Shown: positions 24,001-36,000 of the stretch, one piece after another
How the letters are laid out: each line of letters opens with the position of its first letter
Position numbering within the stretch: the first letter of the stretch is position 1
Assembly (NCBI GenBank): GCA_948470475.1
Contig: OX419337.1
Coordinates: 23,868,791 to 23,932,790, forward strand
DNA from: Galaxea fascicularis
Lineage: Eukaryota; Cnidaria; Anthozoa; Scleractinia; Euphylliidae
Direction of reading: 5' to 3'
Length of the DNA: 64,000 bases
Position numbers and translations under genes: made by a program
Notes under the pieces: generated by a model
Told to the model about the DNA's origin: nothing
The model's database searches: none
The model's input: the letters and a program-made list of their open reading frames with translations, nothing else

Positions 24001-27000
24001 ACGATGTACTGCTAGAGATACTTGTAGTGGCAGGTGTTGATGAAGTTGTTGTCGTTGGTGTGGACACACTTGAACTCAATGAGCTTGACGATGTACTGCT
24101 AGAGACACTTGTAGTGGCAGATGTTGATGAAGTTGTTGTACTCGGTGTTGACACACTTGAACTCAGTGAGCTTGACGATGTACTGCTAGAGACACTTGTA
24201 GTGGCAGATGTTGATGAAGTTGTCGTCGTTGGTGTGGACACACTTGAACTCAATGAGCTTGACGACGTACTGCTAGAGACACTTGTAGTGGCAGATGTGG
24301 ATGAAGTTGTTGTCGTTGGTGTGGACACACTTGAACTCAATGAACTTGACGATGTACTGCTAGAGATACTTGTAGTGGCAGGTGTTGATGAAGTTGTTGT
24401 CGTTGGTGTGGACACACTTGAACTCAATGAGCTTGACGATGTACTGCTAGAGACACTTGTAGTGGCAGATGTTGATGAAGTTGTCGTCGTTGGTGTGGAC
24501 ACACTTGAACTCAATGAGCTTGACGACGTACTGCTAGAAACACTTGTAGTGGCAGATGTTGATGAAGTTGTTGTCGTTGGTGTGGACACACTTGAACTCA
24601 ATGAACTTGACGATGTACTGCTAGAGATACTTGTAGTGGCAGGTGTTGATGAAGTTGTTGTCGTTGGTGTGGACACACTTGAACTCAATGAGCTTGACGA
24701 TGTACTGCTAGAGACACTTGTAGTGGCAGTTGTTGATGAAGTTGTTGTACTCGGTGTGGACACACTTGAACTCAATGAACTTGACGATCTACTGCTAAAG
24801 ACACTTGTAGTGGCAGATGTTGATGAAGTTGTTGTACTCGGTGTGGACACACTTGAACTCAATGAACTTGACGATGTACTGCTAGAGATACTTGTAGTGG
24901 CAGGTGTTGATGAAGTTGTTGTCGTTGGTGTGGACACACTTGAAATCAATGAGCTTGACGATGTACTGCTAGAGACACTTGTAGTGGCAGATGTTGATGA
25001 AGTTGTCGTCGTTGGTGTGGACACACTTGAACTCAATGAGCTTGACGATGTACTGCTAGAGATACTTGTAGTGGCAGGTGTTGATGAAGTTGTTGTCGTT
25101 GGTGTGGACACACTTGAACTCAATGAGCTTGACGATGTACTGCTAGAGACACTTGTAGTGGCAGTTGTTGATGAAGTTGTTGTACTCGGTGTGGACACAC
25201 TTGAACTCAATGAACTTGACGATCTACTGCTAAAGACACTTGTAGTGGCAGATGTTGATGAAGTTGTTGTACTCGGTGTGGACACACTTGAACTCAATGA
25301 GCTTGACGATGTACTGCTAGAGACACTTGTAGTGGCAGATGTTGATGAAGTTGTTGTACTCGGTGTGGACACACTTGAACTCAGTGAGCTTGACGATGTA
25401 CTGCTAGAGACACTTGTAGTCGCAGATGTTGATGAAGTTGTCGTCGTTGGTGTGGACACACTTGAACTTAATGAGCTTGACGGCGTACTGCTAGAGACAC
25501 TTGTAGTGGAAGATGTGGATGAAGTTGTTGTCGTTGGTGTGGACACACTTGAACTCAATGAGCTTGACGACGTACTGCTAGAGACACTTGTAGTGGCAGA
25601 TGTTGATGAAGTTGTTGTCGTTGGTGTGGACACACTTGAACTTAATGAGCTTGACGTTGTGCTGCTTGACACACTACTGGTCAATGTGCTAGACGAGGTT
25701 GCAGTTGTCGGTGTGGACACACTGGAACTTGTCGACGAACTTGAGCGTGAACTAATAATAAGGAAAAGTAATAAATGTAATTTTTTTCTATCCATTTCTT
25801 CCTAGAGAATTCTTGCATACTGAAGTGAAACTAGACACCATAACTTGGGTGAGGAATGTTCTGGTTTTGCACTCTTCTTGTTTAAACCATTATCACCGCT
25901 AGTTAGATTGTTCCGAACTGCAGCAACACAACAGCATACCCTCGAGAATGATTTCTCTTAGTCTTGGAATTTGGCTAATAACACATTACCTTGACATTAG
26001 CCTTTACATGTCTTACTTTCTGCATCTTTAATTTGGGGATGCGATTATTTACCAATCTCATTCAATCACCTCTTACCAAAGAAAAACGACACTAAAGCAA
26101 AATATGTTTTCTTGAACGCCTCTTCTCCATTTATAATAAAGCTAACAACCTGCTAGATGTAATTGACGTCGAGGTTCGTTGTGGCGGTTTCAAAGTCGGC
26201 GGCGCCCTACTTGATGTAGGAATGGAGTATTGTGTCCCTGTACTGGTCGTTGCTGAGGTGAAAATTGTGGCTGTGCTTTTCTGTGAGATAGATTTAATCG
26301 AAGTTGACGTGGATGTGGAGCTGAAAAAAAGATGCTTATTAAATGTGATAGAATGGCAAAGCACTCTACATGTAAATCTGTTCAGCAAAATTTAGTGAGC
26401 GGTTCAACATGAAATTAGAAGAAATTCTCCTTATATGTGAGTCTAGAATTAATCTTAAAGAGCTCCCATTACTGGTGCCCTCGCTCTAATAATTGCCATC
26501 ACTATAACCATTCGTATCAGCATCATCAAAAACAACACCATCGTCGTCATCCTTAAAATTTCTAGGTCATCGGTATTCATCCTAATCGACATCGTCCCAG
26601 AACCATCATTATGACCTCCTTATCGTCAGCATCATCGTCATTATAAAAATCGTTGCTGTCACTATCGTCACCCTCAGCAAAAGCTGTGACCACCCGAGAG
26701 TCCTTTACCCTTAAACAAAAGCAGAGGAATTGTATTTGGATACTTCAAATAGTGGTGGGACACGCTGAAAACAAATAACTAACGTTACGTCTTGTTTACC
26801 TCATCGTGAAACATTTACCTTAAGCTACTTGAACCAGTAACTGATGTTGATGACGTTGTTGTACTTGGTGTAGACACACTTAAACTCGATGAACTAGAAG
26901 ACGTACTGCTTGACAAACGTGTGGTGACTAAAGTGGATGAGGTTGTTGTTGTCGGTGTGGACACACTTGAACTCAATGAGCTGGACGACTTACTGCTAAA

Positions 27001-30000
27001 GACACTTGTAGTGACAGATGTGGATGAAGTTGTAGTTGGTGTGGACACACTGTAGCTGGATGAGCTGTAGGATGTGCTACTTGACACACTTGTCGTTAGT
27101 GACGAGGACGAAGTCGTTGTAGTTGGTGTGGAGACACTGTAGCTAGATGAGCTGTAAGATGTGCTACTTGACACACTCGTCGTTAGTGACGAGGACGAAG
27201 TCGTTGTAGTCGGTGTGGACACACTGTAGCTAGATGAGCTGTAGGATGTGCTACTTGACACACTGGTCGTTAGTGACGAGGACGTAGTCGTTGTAGTCGG
27301 TGTGGACACACTGTAGCTGGATGAGCTGTAGGATGTGCTACTTGACACAATGGTCGTTAGTGACGAGGAGGAAGTCGTTGTACTTGGCGTAGACACACTT
27401 AAACTCGATGAACTGGAAGACGTACTGCTTGACAAACTTGTGGTGACTAAAGTGGATGAGGTTGTTGTTGTCGATGTGGACACACTTGAACTCAATGAGC
27501 TGGACGACGTACTGCTAAAGACACTTGTAGTGACAGATGTGGATGAAGTTGTAGTTGGTGTGGTTACACTGTAGCTGGATGAGCTGTAGGATGTGCTGCT
27601 TGACAGACTTGTAGTTAGTGACGAGGACGTAGTCGTTGTAGTCGGTGTGGACACACTGTAGCTAGATGAGCTGTAGGATGTGCTGCTTGACACACTTGTC
27701 GTTAGTGACGAGGACGAAGTCGTTGTAGTCGGTGTGGACACACTGTAGCTAGATGAGCTGTAGGATGTGCTACTTGACACACTGGTCGTTAGTGACGAGG
27801 ACGAAGTCGTTGTAGTCGGTGTGGACACACTGTAGCTAGATGAGCTGTAAGATGTGCTACTTGACACACTTGTCGTTAGTGACGAGGACGAAGTCGTTGT
27901 AGTTGGTGTGGACACACTGTAGCTAGATGAGCTGTAGGATGTGCTACTTGACACACTTGTCGTTAGTGACGAGGACGAAGTCGTTGTAGTTGGTGTGGAC
28001 ACACTGTAGCTAGATGAGCTGTAGGATGTGCTGCTTGACACACTTGTCGTTACTGACGAGGACGAAGTTGTTGAAGTTGGTGAAGACACACTGGAACTGT
28101 ATGACGTTGAAGTAGAACTACATGAATTGAACAAGAAAAAGAAAAGTAAATGAACGGCATTCCGAGTTCTAGTTCGTGCCTTTTGTTTAGCAACAAGTGA
28201 CCTTGTTGCGAGTAGTTTCCATTCTAACTGAACTTCAAATTACAGTGTTTCCTATTGACAGGTTTTTGAATAAGTAATCATTTTTACAATTGTCGGCTTC
28301 GTGAGGTGGCGTGTTGTTCGAACACGAAACCTGTTGCGCGTCACTGAATTGTTAAGGAGATGGAAATCGGTAGCTAGTCACTGCAGATATTTAGATTTAC
28401 TCCCATCATCGCTTGCTTCTTCTCATCGTCAGCATTATCACAATTACCAACACGATCAAAGTGTCCATCGCCCTTGTCGTCACCCTCATCATCATCACCA
28501 TCCCCACCCTCAACAATATCGTCATTGTCATCATCACCATCATCATCATCATAAAGCCAACCTCTTCACCATCATCATCATCATCGTTATCGTCAACATC
28601 ATCATCATTGTGAAGCAATGACACGAATCCAGACTTGTTACACGAAAAGAAATTCGTGTCCTTAGTATTAAATTAGTTTCTTTTACTGGTTTAGTAATTA
28701 TGTATGTAAGTAATTATGTATACGCATATATATGTGAAATAAAAAATAGAAATAAAATAGAAATAAATCATTATCAACCAGCCATTATCATCACCATCAC
28801 CATCACGATTATCACGGCCGCATAACTGTAAGTAATGCTAAAATACCTGATACTACTTGTGCTTGATACAATACTAGTTGTAGACGACGTTACAGACGTT
28901 GTGCCACCCACACATGGCCTACTGCACTGCTGAGTTTGATTGACGCATTTTTTACCATCAAAGAAAGTGCCATTGGGACACGAACATCCTTCAACACGGG
29001 GACCACGACAGCATCTCGCTCCCAGCTTTTGGCAGTCTTTCGAGGGCCTCTCACAAGTACTGGGTAAACTGATATCGGGGAGGTACCCTCCGGTGTTTTG
29101 ACAAGGACGGCAACAAGGAAGCTCTGCAAATAACCACAACGACAACGATATTAAACCCGGGTAAAGCAAAGTCTCTGTCCAAAAGAATTGAACAAGCCAA
29201 GTAGCTCATTGTTGATGGCGCTATGGCTCAATTTGGTTGCATAATGACAGTAAACACATCCCCTAAACGCAATGTTAGTCTATCATAGCAATACCCAGCA
29301 CGAAGAACCAAGATCATCATTACTACCCCCTGGATGGTTTATATTGTATCACATGATCCCTAGCAAACGGAGTAGCTAAAGGTATTACGAGTCCCTACGT
29401 TACCCGGCATGACGGGACTAAGAGTATCACTACTACCCTCTTAATGGATGCTCATCCATCACAGGACACCCACCATTAAGTGACTAGGAGTATTACCAAT
29501 CCCCACTGCATGAGATGCTAATCTACCACAGGATAACCACCATGAAGTGACTACGAGTATTACATCTCACCGCTGGACGTGATGCTAGTCCATCACAGGA
29601 TACCCAGCTTAAATTGACCAGGAGAACTACTTCTCCAGTCTGGATGAGATGCTAGTCCATACAGGGTGTTTCAAAAGTTCGTTCCGATTTGTTTTCTTCT
29701 AACGTTTCATTATTTATTTAACCTACCTCGTTAAAAATTAGGTATATTATTTTTTGCTTATTTTTCATTCGATCATTGAAATTATTAGTAACCAGAATGC
29801 CCGCCTTTATCTTTAATGACATTTTCTAAGCGCCTAGGCATAGAATGTGCGAGTTCCTTTAGCGTGTCAAGAGTCACATTTTTCCATGCAAAGCGTAGTC
29901 GCCTTTTAAGCTGTTTCATCGTTTTGGGGGCTGGATCTTTGTCCGTTGTCTCATCAATGATACTCCAGATGTTCTCAATGGGATTGAAATCAGGAGAGTT

Positions 30001-33000
30001 CGCTGGCCAGCCATCCTTGGTTACAAAGTTTGGCAAATTCTTTTGACACCATGACTGAGTTGCCTGTGAAGTGTGAGCCGGTGCTCCATCCTGAACGAAT
30101 GTCATCTCTTTCTTTGAGCTAAACAACTTCCTCTCTATCGGGCCACCTGTCGCATGCCGCCTTGATGTTAATGGTTTCACTTCTTTCTCAAGGATTTGGT
30201 TGATGTAGTACTCAGAAGTTAAGGTTTGGCCTGTGGGTAGCATGTGTAACTTTGTGAGCCCACGACCCGTCATGCCACCCCACACCATCACCTTCGCACT
30301 TTGCTTCACTTGGAAAGCTGGAGGAACATCACATTCCTTCGAGCCCCATACGATATCGTTTTTGGATTAGGGTAATGGAAAAGATATTTAGGACACTCAT
30401 CTGTAAATAAAAAATTGTCCCAATCTTCTGCTGTCAGGTTCGCGTATTTCTTGGCGAATCTCAAACGGGCTTTTCTTTGATTTTCGCTCAACAAAGGTAT
30501 TTTCTTTCGCTTGAAAGCCTTCCATCCTTTCGTAGTCATGTATCTCCACACCGTTATGTTCGAAACTTCGATATTTTTCTGCTGAAGACTCTTTGCAATC
30601 TTCCTTGTTGAATTGTTCCGTTTGTACTTTGCTTTCTCGATTGATTTTCGAGCACAATTGGTCAAAACAGACGGTCGTCCACTCCTTGGTTTGTCTTCGA
30701 AGCACCCTCTTTTCGACCACTTGTTCACCCAACGTTCCGTCTTGTTAAAAAATTTAGCGATTTCTTTGACTGAATGACCAGATGATCGTAATATTGCTGC
30801 TTGAGCTCTAGCAAAAAAAATGCCTGACTTCATTTTCGTGACAGAGAAGGCAGAAAGTTCAGGAAAAAAATCACAGAATAACAAAAAAGTCGGGAAAGGA
30901 ACGACATACACAAGGTGAGGGGAAAATGGCGGGAAAACGCGTGTGTGCACATTTGGCGCGAAAATCGAAACAAAGGCATCTAATCGACGACTAAAATTTC
31001 TATTGCCAGCTATTTTAATAAATTCTCTACCTCAATTTGTTAAAAAAGTTCTAAGAAACAATTGATTTGTTTAAATATTTAGCAACTTTAAATCGGAACG
31101 AACTTTTGAAACACCCTGTACATATTTCATTACAGCGATTCATTTTATCGTACTTACCACAAAAGCCTTCCCGACGCCATGTGATTGATATACCATGTTG
31201 ATTACAAGCTCGCACGTACGCTGCTACCGCTGTACAGAAACATGCACAGTCGCCTCCCTTGTGGCACAAGCAGGCCTCATGCTTGCAAGCCTTGAAGTAG
31301 CGGGAAGGGTCCACAGTGTTATGGCACACCGTGAAATTAGGATTCGTGTTAATCTCATTACAACCTAAAATGCAGAGGATGGTTAAAATAAAGATACATA
31401 CATCAGTTTAAAAATTAAGAGAAAGGTTAATTAGAAAATAATGAAATCCAAAAACTGTCTAAAAGGACTGTACGCAATCGTTTCTAGGGTTAGTCGTATT
31501 TCATCTACTCCACACTAGGAGGTGAAGCACCACTCCCTGTAGTGTCGCTTATTGTAAGGTGCAGGAACCGTGCAGGGGGAGGGGCCGGGGGAGGGGGGGA
31601 GGGGCCGGGGGAGGGGGGAGCAGGTCCCAACCCCACTTTTCGTGGATAAGATAATAATTTAAGTCAAATAAATTTGCAAAAAAGGTACTTCCACAGGAAA
31701 ATAGTTGTCGGTTACAGCTGGCGGACCTTTCGGGAAAACATTCAAATTTATGATTGTTTCGTTTCGATCCTAATTTTGACGGGGTAAGTATTATGAATCA
31801 AACTGAGTTCGATGCGTTTTAAGGTAATTCCCGTGAAAAGGATCTACTATCCAGAATTTATTCAAACCTGGCACAATTGATAGCCATGCATAGGACATTG
31901 AAAAAATGTAATTAAAAGATGGGGTCACCATGCTTGTTTTCGCCCTGCATGCCTGTTATTCTAAGTGGCTTTTGCTGAGTTGCGCGAGAATGTTCGAAAC
32001 TTGATCAACCGCGGAAAAATTGTTATTACAGAGCAAAAACTATGAATATTACTGAAACCTAGGGCCTATTCGTCTTTCTGGGCTATAATCTTTCAGAAAA
32101 GTGGTCTCAAATTGCCTGATGTTGCAAATAATGGAAGGAAATTGGACCGCTATCTCATATTCTCATACTCCTCCCTGGCTCCAAATGCAGAGTTTTATGT
32201 CATTTATACACAAATACTACAACTTCTACTAGCCAACTTTCTTCTTGAAATATGCTTTTCCTGTACCTACTACGAGCAAATAACACCAATAAAAACGGAG
32301 GGTCACCGTACTCGTTTCTTCGCAACAGGACGTCAAGGGGAAAATTTCGGCTTCAAACTGTCATTTTAATGCGAAGGGACTGGGTCGAGTTCTTAAATGG
32401 TCGACCATATGCACGGTTCTTACGATTTTCTCTGCTATTTTCGCTTATTTATTCTTTGCAACAAGTTATAAACGGTGAAGTAAATTACAAGAGTGATCAG
32501 AGAAGTCGGTAAATAAAACCTGGCGAACTTTGATGTTGCAATGTTATGCGCAGTAGGATCTGCGCAGTGCAAAACAAGGGAATTACCTTAACAATTGCTA
32601 GAGTCAACCCTCCTCCTCTCAATTGTAGAGGCGAGAGCGGGCCCCGCACTTTCAAGGCTGTTCTGCAGGCCCTGAGGAGGTTATAACTCGCGCGTGTGGA
32701 AATCAAATCGCTTAGCGTAAAGAAATTATCTTGCGACAAGAGCGAACAAGCTTGGTGAAGAAAATTTATATGACTTTCACATTTGGCAAACTGTGTTGAA
32801 AAGGTTACAGACGAGAATAGTAGTGTGGATGTTATAGTCTGATGTTACATCCAAAATGCCCGATTCAATCCGCTGTGACTACACTCAGCGAAAAGTAGAC
32901 ACAGACCCAAATTACCTTTCTCGGCCCAACCCAATCGATCTGGATTCTCCTCGCAGGGATAAAGGCTCACAGGCTTTGTACAGTCCATCTCATTCTTCCA

Positions 33001-36000
33001 GGCATAACCGAACACTGTGTCGTCAGCAGCATCTGGACTGCCATCTGGCAGCATCGAATCATCCGAATCCTCTCCGTTGAAGTTACCGCAGATACCAATC
33101 AGCATGTTTTTGTTCTTATAGGCTGGATTCGGAGTGACGTAGACACGAGCACCTTGATCAAATCGTACCTACATTAAAACAGACATGAGAGGGAGGAGAT
33201 AAGGAGACCATAGGAGTTTTTCTCCAGGTACTCCAGTACGGTCCCCTTTCCACAAAACCACTGTTATAAAATCACGGATTGGAAGACTGTTTAAGGATCA
33301 TTCTTGATGATGACAAGCTTTGCAGAGGCAGAGGAATTTCAGCAAAAACAGTCTTAATAACTTTGCCTACATTTTCATAACCTCGTGATTCATAAGGGTA
33401 AAAAACAATGTGAATCTAACAAGGAAGCACCAGGCATTTTTCAGCTTTATCAGAGTGCCATACAGTATTCTTCAAAAAAACAAAGGATTTTAGGAGAGAA
33501 AAGTCAATTGACTGCTGTTAACAAGAATAACCTACCTCTGAACTATATTAAAAGTAAACTATATGGTATAATTTTACAACAAACTGAAAACGTAAAGAAA
33601 TTCAACTGAGATGTCCTACATGTCTTTTTCATGATTCATCGTCGTTGCTTGTCCAAGACATTTGGAAATCTTAATTACTATATTTTTGTGCGAGATTTGT
33701 TTTATGGAGGCTTATATCATTTTTTATCGCGCACATAATTCTTCCAATCAGGGTTCGAACGAACGTCTCTGGTTCATTAGCAGCTACTAGCGTTGTTCAG
33801 TAATTCACAAACTGCTACTCACCTCAAATTTAACGAACAATGGATTGCCAGGCGCGTAAATACGAGCGACAAGGAACAGACCCACGTGAAAAATCTCCAC
33901 ATTTGGGATGACCTGTTGACAAGGCTCTGGATATTCACCAGCATTGTAGCTTGTGGTGGCTCCATTTTGTGTGATAGAGAATTCTTTTTGAAACAAATCA
34001 AGCACTACTGCCCCACCCTGTAACTCTATTCCAACCCGCTTGCACATCTGCAGCTCCAGGGAATTCCTGTGTGACACAACAATTTCCGTTTAGATGCAGA
34101 ATTCCAAGACATTTCCGGAAATTGTGCAGCACCAAAAGTCATTCCTACATTACAAACCTCACCACAAAATATATCAGGTGATTAAAACTAACGATATCGA
34201 GCTTTCCTTAGAGTATCGATACTTGAGAGAAATATCGGTTGTCTCGATAGTTCTCTAATTGCTCACGTGATCATTTAAAGTTGTCAAGGAAAATAAATTA
34301 CTTCCTCGCTGAAGATCAGTGTTTTGCACTAACCTACACGATGGCGTCAATCTGAAATTCACGAAATTTGGTACACAACCCCTCTTTTATGGAACACTCT
34401 TATCTAAGTGACGCTTTTACACGAAATGATATTAATTTATCGTAAAATAGTCGCTACGATTCCCGGAATGCAGAGCAATCACTTCATATTTTTAACATAA
34501 CATCAAAAGTAATTGAAGAGACCACAAAGTGTGGTCTTTTTTGTTGTTGCTCTGTTAGCTTTTCTTCATGGCATTCAGTGCTGTCCCCGAGATTTTACCT
34601 CTAGTTACATCGAATGAACAAACACCCATCATGTGTTGCGGTATATACCCCGAGTACATCTGTAGGTGTTTCAGGTTTCCTTGAAACAAGCCGGATATTA
34701 TCTGTATGGTTCGATTTCAACTTTGATCTCAAGTCTACCCCCACCCCTCCCTGGAAGAACTAAACTCGCAGATTACAGGGAAACACCATCCCTCTGCCGA
34801 ACATACCCAAAGTACTCCCAGAAATATTTTAATCCCCCCTTGGTTGATCCAACCCTTACTTGCATGGTGTATTCTTAACAGTTATCTTCACTCCAGCTCC
34901 CTCCATTAAAATGTACTCGCAACGCCTATGGTGGAACACCACCCATTTTCCGTCAAACGAGCGATAGTGGTCCTGACCAAATGCAGCACATTCGTACTCT
35001 GGTGAAGGCTCCACCAAACTGTTTGTCACCCATTCACGTGAACCATTACAAGTTCTGGAATGAAAAACACAACGTGTTTTCTCTAACAATCATTATACAA
35101 TGAAGACGGTATAAACTTCACAAATTGGCCAAACGGTAAATTGAAACGGTAACACAAATGATATCCACCCAGCAAGTAAGTGACACTCTAACAGTCACAC
35201 AACTTTCACATAACCGCTATCCACTTATCATACAGAGGACACAACTCCGCGTGACTGTCCTGTAAATATCAGCTAGTGAAAATGTTTAGGTATTCTGCAA
35301 ACTTTCAAGTGAACTTACTTTGAACAATCTACAGGGGACACTTCACCCTTTTGGTAGAATTTACCGCTGTGCTTGCAGCCACATTGGTTTTTTGGTAGGC
35401 AGGTGCCGTTCTCGTGAAGGACCATACCCCCCAAACAGGCGCATCCTTTATTGCACCGCAATTGTAGCTGAGACTCGCTCAACAAGAAATTGTCACACGT
35501 GGGCACGCAGTCGGAGTACTCTCTACCCATACTCCTACACAACGCTGCAAGAGAAAGCAAGAGAATCAAAAGCAGTCCAAGGAAGGAAGAACATGTAGCT
35601 CGGTGATTGGAGAACAAAACAATAGGCTACATGACACGAAAAATACCCCTAGCCCTGATAACTTAATAAGCTATAGGTCATAGGGACCAGAGAAAATAGT
35701 GGTCTGGAAGATGACTCCAAGTAGGTAGTAAACGAAAACTGCATTTGGACCGCATCAAACGGCGAACCTAAACCGCAGGTCACTTACGCACCCAGGGAAG
35801 TTTACCATCATCACAGATTCCCTACTAAGCCAGAAAAGATCTTCTGATACCTGGGCATCTGTCACCAAACGCAGCCCACGCAGCCAGAAAATAGGCCACA
35901 GGCAGTTCATTAACAACTCCAGATACATTGGATACCTAGATGATATGCTAGTTCATTGACGGCTTTATCAGCAAAAGCTAGGGGTGTTGCTACTGCCCCC

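Noticed and set aside
28301..28624. His- or Ile/Met-rich frames as coding
   Set aside because: They come from a CAT/ATC low-complexity tract inside an intron.
29290..29655. CRISPR array
   Set aside because: The units are degenerate tandem minisatellite copies without unique spacers, in an animal intron.
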